Shown here in pieces: positions 21,137 through 31,783 of a DNA stretch of 64,000 bases (position 1 is the stretch's first letter; each line of letters starts with the position of its first letter). Origin of the DNA: Carettochelys insculpta (lineage: Eukaryota; Chordata; Testudines; Carettochelyidae); the NCBI RefSeq assembly GCF_033958435.1, contig NC_134137.1, positions 114,462,501 to 114,526,500 on the forward strand, in the 5' to 3' direction. The position numbers were made by a program, and so were the translations under genes. The notes beneath the pieces are model-generated. The model was not told where the DNA came from. It did no database searches and worked only from the letters and a program-made list of their open reading frames with translations.

Positions 21137-23166
21137 CTAGAGCCCAGCACTGGGCGTGCCCGGCCGGGAGCCCCGCCGTGCCTGCAGTCTGGTCCGCGGC
21201 TGGGTGGGAGCGGGCTCGACCGGAAGGTATCGGTGCCGGCAAGTCTCAGGTGGCTCCAGGGGTCCCTCGGCGCTGTGGCCCTCGCGGGTGGGTGGTGGGG
21301 CTGCAGGAGCGGGCGGGGCGGGCGATGGCTGGGCCAGCGCGGCATGGGGGGCCAGGTATTCAACCAGGCGGTTAAATGTCTGGATATAGGCCCCCCATGC
21401 CTCCTGGCGCCAGGCCAGGGCCCGCTCCCGCAGCTGGAGGTGCTGCTCCGACACCTCCAGCTGCCGGCGGAGGATGGCCAGCAGCTGGGGGTCCGTGGCC
21501 GTCGCCGGTAGTAGGCGCGGGGTCCGCCGTCTTGCCCTCCGCGGGGCCAGTGGTTCCTCGGCCGAGGGGCTGCCCTGGAGCGATGGTCCCGGAGGGCTCT
21601 CCGGGACAACTGAGGCCTCGCCAGCGCTCTCTTCTGGTCCTTCGGATGGTGCAGGTGCAGGTGCAGGACACAGGAGAGGAGGGGGGAAAGAAGAATGGAG
21701 ACAGGCGTTAGTGTGGGCCCCGAGCCGTGGCCTCTGTCCCCCCCGCCCTGTGCTGCAGGTTCCCCATCCCCGTCCCCGGGAGATGCTGCTGTGATGGATG
21801 GGGTTCAGGGGTCCCCCTGCCCTGCACCCCGTCCCCTGGTGGGAGCGACTCTCACTTCACCCCCCAGGGTCTGAGAGCAGGAGAGGTTTCTTAGGCCACA
21901 GATGGCCAGTTTCTGGTAGGAGTGACAGCACCAGCTGTCGGAAGAGACAGTCCTTCCAACCCGTCGTGGGGAGAAGACCCCAAGGGGGGCCCCTCTGGGA
22001 TGCAGCTTTCCCCCTCCTCTGGCTGGCTGCCTACCAGCTCTCCCTTCCCCTAGCCTCTACCTGTGGCCCCCGCCCTCGCCCCCCAATTCCAAGCCAGCTC
22101 GGCTCCTCCCTCCTGTTTGTTCAGGGCAGAGGTGTCACCTGCCAGCTGTAGCGCCAGGATCCTCCTTTGGCCCTGGGAGCTCTTCGGCTCTTGTGGCTCA
22201 TATGTAGCCTGAGTCTCCCTTTGGCACTCCCCCCACTCCATCACATGCTGCTGCTGCGGGGTGTCCCACCCCCTCCGCCCGGGGGCCCCTCGAGGTTCCG
22301 CTCCCCCCTGGCCCGGGGATGGGGCATGGCACTGTCATGCAGCGGGGGGGGGGCGGCAGGGGCTGATGGCTGCAGTGCTGTGAGGGCCATGGCCCTGGTG
22401 TCCTTGGGGCCATGGCCATGTGAGCGTGTGGGGGGCCCTGGACACATCTCTGTTACCCCCGCCCCTCAAGCCCAGGGGTGTCCACCAGAGAGGGGTACCT
22501 ACCTGTGGGTCCACTCCACCGGTCCGGAGATCCCCGGGGGTCGGAGGCCCTGCTGCTGCTCCAGGATGGCAGGAGGAGGATCTGTAGGCTGGATTCTGTG
22601 GAGGAGGAGCCCCCCTCCTCCTCCTCCTCCTCCTCCTGCCGCGATGTCCTGGGGATAGCCTCCGGGGGGGGCCTCCGGGGTGCGGGGCTTGCCTCCGGGG
22701 CGGACTCCAGCTGCAGGGCCTGGTGGGCCTCGTCAGCCGAGGTGTCAAGGGTGGCCGGAGGGGAGGAGGTGTGCCGGGAGCCCAGGATGTCCCTGAGCTC
22801 CCTGTAAAAGGGGCAAGTGACGGGGGCGTCCCCAGATTGGCTGGCCGCATCCCGGGCCCGGGCGTAACCCTTCCGCAGCTCCTTGACTTTACTCCGGACA
22901 TGGTCTGGAGTGCGGGCAGGGTGACCCCGGGCAGCCAGGCCGTCGGCCAGCCGAGCGAACGCATCCGCGTTCCGCCTCTTGCTCCCCATTACCTGGAGCA
23001 TCTCCTCCTCGCTCCAGAGCCCCAGCAGGTCCCACAGCTCGGCCTCCGTCCAGGAGGGGCCCCGCTGCCGCTTCCCAGACTGCCTGGCCCTCTGGCTGGG
23101 CTGGCTGCCCTGGCTCCCGTTGGGGGGGGTCCCCTGGGGGTGCTGGGGGGGCTGCTGGGCAGCCAT
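21137..23166 (-). CDS. Harbinger Myb/SANT-like (trihelix) DNA-binding protein, two exons
   Basis: This is the second gene of the Harbinger element. Proteins of this type bind transposon DNA and help the transposase reach it in the nucleus. I chose the ATG at 23166 (MAAQQPPQ); the upstream frame contains only a GTG. Exon 1 (23166-22503) ends CACAG|GTAGGT. Exon 2 (21639-21137) follows a long pyrimidine tract ending CCGAAG. The junction phase matches (1+2), giving 388 residues. The trihelix domain spans about 35-105, with Trp39, Trp45 and Trp51 and the KVKELRKGYARARD helix, followed by CPFYREL near 118-124. A glutamate run lies near 178-185, a basic RRARRR patch near 255-260 that may be a nuclear signal, and a predicted coiled coil near 273-325 ending in AWRQEAWGAYIQTFNRLVEYL. 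The exon model is inferred from splice signals and similarity to remembered turtle proteins. Confidence 0.82.
21640..22502 (-). other. Predicted intron of the Myb-like gene
   Basis: The GT donor on the minus strand at 22502-22501 has the strong context CACAG|GTAGGT. The AG acceptor at 21641-21640 is the first AG after a long pyrimidine-rich run. The 863-bp intron carries stops in the reading frame. Confidence 0.7.
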
Positions 23167-23269
23167 CACCGCTGTGTGGTGGGCTAAGGGCTGTGCAGGC
23201 TGCCCGCGTGTGCAGGCTGCAGCCTGCACGTTGCCTCAGCTTCCTGCAGAGTCAGGGCGGGAGAGGGGA

Positions 23270-23280
23270 CCTTTAAGGGG
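23270..23280 (-). promoter_or_regulatory. Putative core promoter of the Myb-like gene
   Basis: On the minus strand CCCCTTAAAGG lies about 104 bases upstream of the ATG at 23166 and resembles the CCCTTAAAGGG ahead of the transposase gene. Confidence 0.4.
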
Positions 23281-23575
23281 CTGCTCCACGCAGCCACCAG
23301 TGAGCTGAGGGGCTGGAGAGAGCGTCTCTCAACCCCCCAGCTGATGGCCGCCATGGAGGACCCGGCAATTTCGACGTTGCGGGACGCGGATCATCTACAC
23401 TGTCCCTACTTAGACGTTGAACGTCGAAGTAGGGCGCTTTTCCTATCCCCTCATGGGGTTAGCGACTTCGACATCTCGCCGCCTAACGTCGAAGTTAACT
23501 TCGAAATAGTGCCCGAAGCGTGTAGCCGCGACGGGCGCTATTTCGAAGTTAGTGCCGCTACTTCGAAGTAGCGTG

Positions 23576-23592
23576 CACATGTAGACACAGCT
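23576..23592 (-). repeat. Right terminal inverted repeat of the Harbinger element
   Basis: CACATGTAGACACAGCT is the inverse of AGCTGTGTCTACATGTG and precedes the TAT target triplet at 23593-23595. Inside it lies a dense set of TTCGAAGT and ACGTCGAAG words (about 23465-23575). Confidence 0.8.
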
Positions 23593-23595
23593 TAT

Positions 23596-23939
23596 GAGTC
23601 TCTCCACCAGACTTGGGCTGCCCCAGTTTGGCCCAAATTGGGTACCCCTCCAGGGGAAGGGTGGGGGGAGTCCAGTCCCACCCAACTGCACTGGACTCCA
23701 GCCCAGGGATCCTAGGAAGGAAGGGAGCTAGTGTGGCTTTTGCTTCTGCCCCACAGCAGCAACTTTTCACCAGGCCTCTGCACTCAACACTTCCCTCTGG
23801 TACGTAGTGACTGGTGTCCCTCTGGCTTCACTCAGCCTGTGTTGCTCTGTCCTTCTCTCAGCCCTCCAGCCTTCTTCTCTCTGAGCTCACAAAGTGGGGT
23901 CTTCCCTTTCTCTTACAAAGCAGGGTCTTCCTTTTCTCT
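23596..23939. other. No gene recognised
   Basis: Moderately GC-rich sequence between the Harbinger element and the Tx1-like LINE. It may be 5' LINE sequence too degraded to read. Confidence 0.4.
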
Positions 23940-26330
23940 AGCTCGCCTTGCTGCCCCAGAAGGGGGACCTCCGCAACCGCAGGAACTGGTGTCCCATCTC
24001 GCTCCTCAGCACGGACTACAAAATCATTACCAAAGCCATCTCCCTTCACTTGGGGTCTGTGCTGAAGGATGTGGTCCACCCCAACCAGACCTAAACCATC
24101 CCAGGCTGCAGCATCTTCGACAATCTCTATTTGGGATCTCCTGGAACTTGGGTGTAGGGATGATCAGGACCAGGAGACGGCGTTTGACAGATTGGACCAA
24201 GGGTATCTCCTGGGCACTCTGCAGGCCTTCAGCTTCGGGCCCCGCTTTGTCAGGTTTCTCCAGGTGCTGTACGCTGCCTCAGAGTGCTTGGTCAAGCTCA
24301 ACTGAACCCTGACCACTCTGGTCAGCTTCAGACAAGGAGTGCGTCAAGGGTGCCCACTGTCAGGCCAGCTCTATACTCTGGCCATCGAACCCTTCCTCTG
24401 TCTCCTTCGTCAAAGGTTTACGGGGTTGGTGCTTCATGAGCCACAGCTCCGGCTGATCTTGTCAGTGTACACCGACAATGTACTTCTCGTGGTTCAGGAC
24501 CCGGGCAACCTGGCATGGCTGGAGGCCTGCCAAGCCGTCTACTTGGCGGCCTCCTCCGCCCGGGTCAGCTGGGTCAAGAGCTCTGGCCTGGTGGTCGGGG
24601 CTGGATGGCAGATGGGCCGCCTCCCACCTGCGCTTCAGGCCACTAGGTGGAGTGCGGGTCCGCTGTCCTATCTTGGCATCTGTCTATCTGCCATGCCTCC
24701 TTCCCTGCTGGAAAACTAGAGGGATTTAGAGGCCAGGGTGGCTTAGCGACTGTGGAGCTGGACAGGCCTGCTCCAGTGTCTCGCCCTGTGTGGGAGGGCA
24801 CTGGTGCTCAACCACCTGGTCCTGTCCATGCTCTGGCACTGTCTCAACATCCTGGTCCCACACCTGGTGTTCCTGGCCGACCTCCAGAAACTAGTTCTGG
24901 AGTTCTTCTGGCCAGGACTGCACTGGGTCCTTGCAGGGGTTCTCTATCTCCCCTCAGAGGAGTGGGGGCAGGGCCTGACCTGCCTATGCGCTCAGGTCCA
25001 CGTCTTCTGCCTCCAGGCCCTGCAGGGACTCCTTGACACTAATGGTACAGATGGTCCGGCGTGGAGCTCACTAGTGCATGGTTTCCTCTGTCGCTTCCCA
25101 GGGCTCCAATATGACCGGCAGCTCTTTTATTTGCCCTTGAGAGGCCATGCGCGAGACCTCTCAGAGCTGCTGGCCTTCTACCAGGACCTCCTCTGCACCT
25201 GGCAGCTGCTCTCGATCTCCAGGTCTTTAGAGGTCACCGCGGGGGAAGACCTCCATGCGGAGCCCCTGCTACATAACTTCTATTTCTGTGTGCAGGTGGA
25301 GGAGTCCCCTGCGGTGTGCCAGAGATTGGTCTTGGGTGGAATAACGAGGGTCAGAGACCTCCTGGACTACCACCGGAGAGACAGGATGGAGGCCCTGGTG
25401 CTTGCCTGGCACATGGGGCTCTCCACCCTATGCTCTCCCTGGCACATGCTCGAGAAGGTGAAGGCCGCCTTGCTGCCTGCTGCTCAAGTCTACCTCAGCT
25501 TGGTCCTGCAAGAGGGCAAACCCCACCCCCTTCTCATTCGTGGCCTTCCGGATCTCTCTGTGGGCCCCCAGCCCCACGAGCCCCACCCGAACCCCGCTGC
25601 CCCAACATCTCAGCCAGCTGCATGCCTTGCAGCTGGTCCCCTTCTGAACTGCGCTTAAATGTCATCTGTACACGCTCGTGCTTCACACGCTCCATTTCCC
25701 CACCCTCATTCCTGCCCCGACCACAACTGGTGGGACCTCCTACCACCATCGGAGGGTGGGGATCCCCGGTGGGTCAGCCTCTATTTCACCCTAGTCCTGC
25801 GGCATGCTGGGGACATCAGTTGATGAATCCTCCATGGGGTGGTGAGCACAGGTGTGTACCTGGAGCAGTTTATTGCCCTCCCAGACACCTGTTCATTTTG
25901 TGGTGTGAGGGAGACCCTGGCACACATATATGTTGAGTGCACCAGGTTGCAGGCCCTCTTCTGGCTCCTCCAGAACCTCCTGTTGAGGTTCTGGCTGCAC
26001 TTCTCCCAGCACCTTTTGATCCTGGAACACCCCATCCGTGGCCCCACTAAGTCGTGGGACCTCATCAGCCTCATCATCTTGGCTGTGGCTAAAGTAGCCA
26101 TTTATGACACCAGAGAGAGGAGGCTGGCCGGGGGGGAGGCCTGCGACTGTGGGTCCTATTTTTGTTCCTCCCTCCACCCACGAATCTGGACACAGTTCCT
26201 CTGGGCAGCGTCCACTGGCTCCCTTGATGCCTTTGAGGAGCAGTGGGCGCTGTCTGTGGTTCTCTGACTGGTGTCCCCCTCTGGATCCCTTGTTTTAAAT
26301 CTTTGACTCTCACTCTCGTCCCTCTTTTTC
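23940..26330 (+). mobile_element. Dead Tx1-like (L1 group) LINE, RT and carboxy-terminal part
   Basis: Successive plus-strand frames give the latter part of a Tx1-type LINE open reading frame 2. RT blocks are NRRNWCPISLLSTDYKI (about 23975), FDRLDQGYLLGTLQAF (about 24185), RQGCPLSGQLYTLAIEPFL (about 24342) and LILSVYTDNVLLV (about 24450), where the usual YADD box has become YTDN. Next come SSARVSWVKSSGLVVG, LSYLGICLSA and a long open stretch 24804-25658 with WHCLNILVP, FFWPGLHWV and YDRQLFYL. The final block at 25839-26267 includes VSTGVYL, CSFCGVRETLAHIYVEC and an LDAFEE ending. Several frameshifts and stops separate the blocks. I recognise this protein from turtle and crocodilian genomes. 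It has no ends that I can define. Confidence 0.8.
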
Positions 26331-26640
26331 TTTTTAGTTGCCCCCCGAAACTTCTTGGGTCCGTGTCTTTTAGTGGGCTCCTCCTCATCTAGAGAGGGGT
26401 CTTTTAGTCATGGGCAGGCTGCACCCGCCCACTCCCTGGTTCCCAAATATAACCAGAATGTTCACCCTCTATCAGACACGTCCTGGCAGCCGCCTCTGGT
26501 CTGCTACAGTTGGCACATGCAATACTTAGGAAAAATATATACTCAGAAAGGTATTAAATGTTTCCAATAAATGACAGGGAAAGTGGTGCAAATCTCCACA
26601 AATTACATGTTGCACAAGTATCACATGAAGAGTTCCAATG
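26331..26640. other. No gene; LINE 3' flank
   Basis: Probably the 3' untranslated part of the Tx1-like LINE near 26331-26420, followed by AT-rich sequence. Nothing else is recognised. Confidence 0.4.
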
Positions 26641-26990
26641 AAAGGGTTGCAAAAATGAAAACAAGAAGCAGTCAAGTAGCATTTTAAAGACTGGCAAAAT
26701 AATTTATTAGGTGAGCTTTCATGGGACAGACCCACTTCTTCAGACCATAGCCAGACCAGAACTGACTCAATATTTAAGGCACAGAGAACCAAAAACAGTA
26801 AGCAAGGAGGACAAATCAGAAAAAGATAATCAAGGTGAGCAAATCAGAGAGTGGAGGGGTATGGGGGAGGTCAAGAATTACATTAAGCCAAGTATGCAGA
26901 CGAGCCCCTATAGTGACTGGAGTTCTTCTTCTTTTGTTGTTGGTAGGTGGGGTCGAGCTTAATCTAATTCTTAATCTAATCTAATTCTTG
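26641..26990. mobile_element. Penelope-like end fragment with downstream simple sequence
   Basis: The words CATTTTAAAGACTGGCAAAA, TTATTAGGTGAGCTTTCATG and CAGACCCACTTCTTCAGACC are the same as in the fragments at 33610-33860 and 57345-57640, in the same order. A following GAGTGGAGGGGTATGGGGG block and a duplicated TTAATCTAAT near 26960-26985 complete the region. Confidence 0.5.
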
Positions 26991-27061
26991 ACCTTCCCCC
27001 CACCCCTCCACTCTCATTTTGTCATGGGGGGGTCTGGAAAACTGTAGGGCCATTTTGATTT

Positions 27062-28057
27062 TCTCCTATAACAAGTGGGGTTCCGCAGGGGTCTGTGTTA
27101 GGACCAGTTCTGTTCAATGTCTTCATTAATGATTTAGATATTGGCATAGAAAGTATGCTCGTTAAGTTTGCACATGATACCAAGTTGGGAGGGGTTGCAA
27201 CTGCTTTGGAGGATAGCGTCATAATTCAAAATGGTCTGGATAAATTGGAGAAATGGTCTGAGGGAAACAGGATGAAGTTTAATAAGGACAAATGCAAAGT
27301 GCTCCACTTGGGAAGGAACAATCAGTTTCACACATACAGAATGGGGAGAGACTGTCTAGGAATGACTACAGCAGAAAGGGATCTAGGGATAATAGTGAAC
27401 CACAAGCTAAATATGAGTCAACAGTGTGATGCTGTTGCAAAAAAAGCAAACATGATTCTGGGATTCATTAACAGGTGTGTTGTGAACAAGACACAAGAAG
27501 TCATTCTTCCACTCTACTCTGCACTGGTTAGGCCTCAGCTGAAGTATTGTGTCCAGTTCTGGGCACTGCAGTTCAAAAAAGATGTGGAGAAACTAGAGAG
27601 GGTCCAGAGAAGAGCAACAAGAATGATTAAAGGTCTAGAGAATGTGACCTATGAAAAAAGGTTGAAAGAACTGGGCTTGTTTAGTTTGGAAAAGAGAAGA
27701 TTTAGGGGAGCTATGATACCAGTCTTCAGGTATCTAAAAGGGAGTCATAAGGAGGAAGGAGAAAACTTGTTCTTCTTGGCCTCTGAGGATAGAACAAGAG
27801 GCATCAGGCTTAAACTGCAGCAAGGGAGGTTTAGGCTGGACATTAGGAAAAAGTTCCTAACTCTCAGGGCGGTCAAACAGTGGAACAAATTGCCAAGGGA
27901 CGTTGTGGAATCTCCATCGCTGGAGATATTTAAGAACAGGTTAGATAGATGTCTATCAGAGATGGTTTAGATAGTACTTGGTCCTGCCATTGGGGCAGGG
28001 GGCTGGACTTGATGGCCTCTCAAAGTCCCTTCCAGTCCTAGTGTTCTATGATTCTAT
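27062..28057 (+). mobile_element. CR1 LINE, 5'-truncated, carboxy-terminal frame still open
   Basis: The copy begins within the RT at [20 protein letters not shown] (about 27074) and stays open to the TAG at 27968-27970, about 298 codons, with no frameshift. The catalytic FADD box reads FAHD near 27170, so the first aspartate is replaced by histidine and the enzyme is dead. The carboxy-terminal blocks FNKDKCKVLHLG, RRATRMIKGLENVTYEKRL and RAVKQWNKLPRDVVESPSL are well kept. The 3' end has GGGGGCTGGACTTGATGGCC followed by TTCTATGATTCTATA. Preservation of the frame suggests a relatively young copy. Confidence 0.9.
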
Positions 28058-29869
28058 ACTTATTACCAGCTTTCTCTAAACGAGCATTTTCAATACTAAA
28101 ACTTTCAAAGGTAAGTTATAAAAAATAAATATATAAAGAAACACAAAAAGGAACGTGTGATGGCCCCAGTTACATAGCAGCACAGTCAGATGGCTGCGCA
28201 GTTACAGGTCAGTATCACCCAGATGTTGCTGAGTTCACACATCCCCAAACTTTCATTATTTCTTCAGCGATTTCAACCCATTTCTAATTATGCAACTTAT
28301 TTTTTTTAACACTTCAGTACTAGTTTATGACCTTTCCCAGCTTCCTCCCACTAGTGAGCAAATTACTCAAAAGTATGGTCAAATAGATCTGAATTGTGGT
28401 AGTTGTGTGAGTAAAGAGGTTGAAAATCTGGTCCTGAATTATTTTAAAACACCATCATAAATGAACCAAACAATAAGATAAAGGGGGACACAAGACAATA
28501 TATATGATGGTGTGACTAATATAACCTGGTGATTAGTATGCTGTAGACCATCAGTCAGGGCTGGTATTTTGACATTCCTCTGTTCACTTCAGTGGAACTA
28601 TGTTGATTTGCACCAACAAAGATCTCGCCTATAATTACGTAGTACATTAACATCCAGTGGCCCAGGCAACAGCAGGGTCTAACAGCATTACTGAAGTTAA
28701 ACACATGCTTGACACAGTCCTGCTTCAAAGACCTATATAGACAGGGCAGAGAGAGGGAGATAAAGTAAAAGTGCCCTGATTTTTGTAGCTATTTGCATAA
28801 ACTGAGAAAATGAAATCCCCCAATTAAAAAAAGAGATTTTTGAAAGTAATAAAGCAGATTTATTTTTGTTTTGTTTTATCTGATGCTTTTTTCAGTGGCA
28901 CATGACTTTCTGCAAAAATACGCACCCCTCGGAGCCTGCCTGGGCAAGAGGACACTTTCATCTCTTGAGGAGTTTGACTGAGTCCTCTGCCAAAGAGGGA
29001 ACAGTATTTTCAAAGTCAAACCTAAGAAAAACTGTTTTTCCTTTTTTCACTGGACTTTTGTTGCTTCAGGTGTCACAGGAAAAACAAATCTCTCCGCTGC
29101 TCAGGTTCTTAATAAGAGCATTATTAAGATCCCCCAAACACAGCTGATTCTGTCCCTCCAAGTAGATTAGGAAACTCCATTCACTTATTGATGCACTCTC
29201 TATGAAGGGATTATGTTTCACTTTGTTGGAAGGACCTGAGAACCCTTATTATGTTTGCTGAAAACACTGTCGTGCACATGAAAGAGAGGGCAAGAGAGAG
29301 TTAAAAAAAAAGACCCTAGGTTTTCTAGTTGCTGGCTGCTGATTGCCTTTTTTTTCCCCCATTTGAATAAGCGCTGTGGATGATTGATTTCTGAATTAGA
29401 TCACCACATTCTCCCCCTTGTTCTTTGCTCTGTTTACTGAAATTTTGTGGCTGCCTTGTTCAGCTGACATTCAGGATATTGATAAGGTTAAAGATAATCA
29501 CTGGGTTGTGTTAGAGGCCAGGTAAGCTTCAGGGACCAGCTTGTTTTTGTAACATCTTTCCACTGTGAGCTCAAGGTAAGATGAGGATCTGTGCAGAACT
29601 CCAAACAATATCCCTTTTAGATTCTCTTTTCTAAAAGCTATCCTCAGGATATAATTTATGTACCAGCTCCTTGAACGTGAGTTTAAAATGTTTTCTGTGA
29701 GAGACACTGTGCATGGCGTATATACCTTCCCCTGTTCATAAAGAAATAAAAGACTGCCATCAAATTAGATTCTACTAACAATTGTACAGGAAACTTAGAG
29801 CAGTAACCAATATTGGTAAAGATATTTTGCCTTTGAACATGGAGTCCCCATTCCTTAGTGCCAGTTCAG
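28058..29869. other. No gene recognised
   Basis: AT-rich sequence. Short open frames show no known domain and I see no clear repeat borders. Confidence 0.5.
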
Positions 29870-31783
29870 ATACAAAAAATGGAAACGGAGACAGTTGACC
29901 AAGGAGGAGTATAAACATATGGTTGGAGAATGTCAAGGATTAATCAGGAAAGCGAAAGCACAATTGGAACTGCAGCTGGCAAGGGATGTGAAGGGTAACA
30001 AGAAAGGTTTCTACAGGCATGTTAACAATATATTCATTATCAGAGAAGGTGTGGGGCCATTACCGGATGAGGGAGGTAACCTAGTGGCAGATGATTTAGG
30101 AAAAGCTTAAGTATTCAATGCTTTTTTTGCCTCAATCTGCACGGACAAAGTCAACTTCCACAAGAGGGTTCTAGACAATGCAGTATGGGAAGGTGGAGGG
30201 CAGCCATCTGTGGGGAAGAAACAAGTTCTGAGCTATCTAGAAAAACTAGATGTACACAAATCCATGGGTCTGGATTTAATGCACCCAAGAGTACTGAGGG
30301 AATTAGCAGCGGTCATTGCTGAACCTTTGGCCATTATCTCTGAAGACTCTTGGAGATTGGGGGAGATACCTGATGACTAGAAAAAGGCAAACATAGTGCC
30401 CATCTTTAAAAAAGGAAAGAAGGCCAATCCAGGTAACTATAGACTGGTCAGCCTTACCTCAATCTCTGGGAAAATAATGGAGGGAATCCTCAAGGAATTC
30501 ATTTTGGAGCACTTGGAAGAGGGGAAAGTGATCAAAAGTAGTTAACATGGATTCACGGGGGCAAGTCCTGCCTGACCAATCTGATCAGCTTCTATGATGA
30601 AGTAACAAGCTCTGTGGACATGGGGAAGTCAGTGGATGTGATATACCTTGACTTCAGCAAGGCTTTTGATACAGTCTCCCACAACATTCTTGTCCATAAG
30701 TTAAAAAAATATGGATTAGATCCTTGGACTAAAAAATAGATTGAAAGCTGGCTTGACGGTTGGGCCCAAAGAGTCAATGGCTCAATATCTGGATGGTGGT
30801 CAGTTTCAAGTGGAGTGCTGCAAGGCTCAGTTCTGGGACAGGTGTTATTCAACATCTTTATTAATGACCTGGATGTGGGACTGGATGGCACCCTCAGCAA
30901 GTTTGCGGATGACACAAAACTAGGGGGAGAGGTAGATACATTAAAGGGTAGAGAGAGAATACAGAGTGACCTGGATAAATTGGAGGACTGGGCCAAAAGA
31001 AATCTGATGTGGTTTAACAAGGAGAAGTGCAAAGTCCTGCACTAGGGGCAGAAGAATCCCAAGCATTGTTATAGGCTGGGGACCAACTGGCTCAGCAGCA
31101 GTATGGTGGAAAGGGTTCTAGTGGTTATGGTGGATGAAAGGCTGGATATGAGTCAACACTGTGTCCTTGTAGCCAAGAAGGCTAACAGCATGCTAGGATG
31201 CATTAGGAGGAGCATTTTGAGCAGATCTAGAGAAGTAGTTAGTCCCCTCTATTCGGCACTGATGAGGCCACATCTGGAATATTGTGTCCAGTTTTGGGCC
31301 CCTGAGTATAAAAAGGATGTGGATTTTCTGGAGCAGGTTCAGTGGAGGGCAACAAAAATGATTAAGGGGCTGCAGCACAAGACCTATGAGGATAGGCTGA
31401 GATATTTGGGCTTGTTTAGTTTACAGAAGAGAAGACTTAGGGGTGTTTTAATAGCAGCCTTCAACTTCCTGAAGAGGATCTCTAAGGAGGAAGGTGAGAA
31501 ACTGTTCTCAGTGGTGTCAGATGGCAGAACAAGGAGTAATGGTCTGAAGTTGAAGAGGGAGAGGTGTAGGTTAGATATTAGGAAAAACTACTTCACCAGG
31601 AGGGTGGTGAATTATTGGAATGCATTGCTTAGAGAGGTGGTACATTCTCCATCCATCGAGGTTTTTAAGTCCCAGCTTGACAAGGTCCTGTCTGGGATGA
31701 CTTAGATGGGGTTGATCCTGCTTGAAGCAGGGGGCTGGACTAGATGACCTCCTGATGTCCCTTCCAGCCCTATGATTCTGTGA
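29870..31783 (+). mobile_element. CR1 LINE, longest copy in the window, broken
   Basis: The copy starts with the linker before the RT (EYKHMVGECQGLIRKAKAQ near 29905) and runs to the 3' tail CTATGATTCTGTGA. RT blocks include KLDVHKSMGLDLMHPRVLRE (about 30245), [19 protein letters not shown] (about 30390), [18 protein letters not shown] (about 30820) and an intact FADD box in [16 protein letters not shown] near 30900. Stops and frameshifts lie near 30107, 30378, 30544 and 30560-30740, so the protein cannot be made. The carboxy-terminal frame 31103-31705 is open for 200 codons (RATKMIKGLQHKTYEDRL, RVVNYWNALLREVVHSPS). Confidence 0.9.

Larger units (their letters stand above)
18948..23592. mobile_element. 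Two-gene Harbinger DNA transposon, 4645 bp, apparently intact
   Basis: The left end GGCTACGTCTACACGTG (18948-18964) and the right end, read inward as AGCTGTGTCTACATGTG (23576-23592), agree at 13 of 17 positions. The triplet TAT flanks both sides (18945-18947 and 23593-23595). A transposase gene on the plus strand and a Myb/SANT gene on the minus strand point toward each other and fill the element. Both have complete reading frames after plausible splicing. CpG dinucleotides are abundant throughout, unlike in the older copies, which argues for a recent insertion. Internally deleted and decayed relatives lie at 44193-44909 and 10876-13586. Confidence 0.9.

Noticed and set aside
20902..21609. 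A 235-codon minus-strand frame rich in Arg and Pro
   Set aside because: It overlaps exon 2 of the Myb-like gene in another frame, and the competing frame gives the family coiled coil.
22335..22964. A 209-codon minus-strand frame and several plus-strand frames within the Myb-like gene
   Set aside because: They are shadows of the GC-rich coding exon in other frames; only the trihelix frame matches a known protein type.
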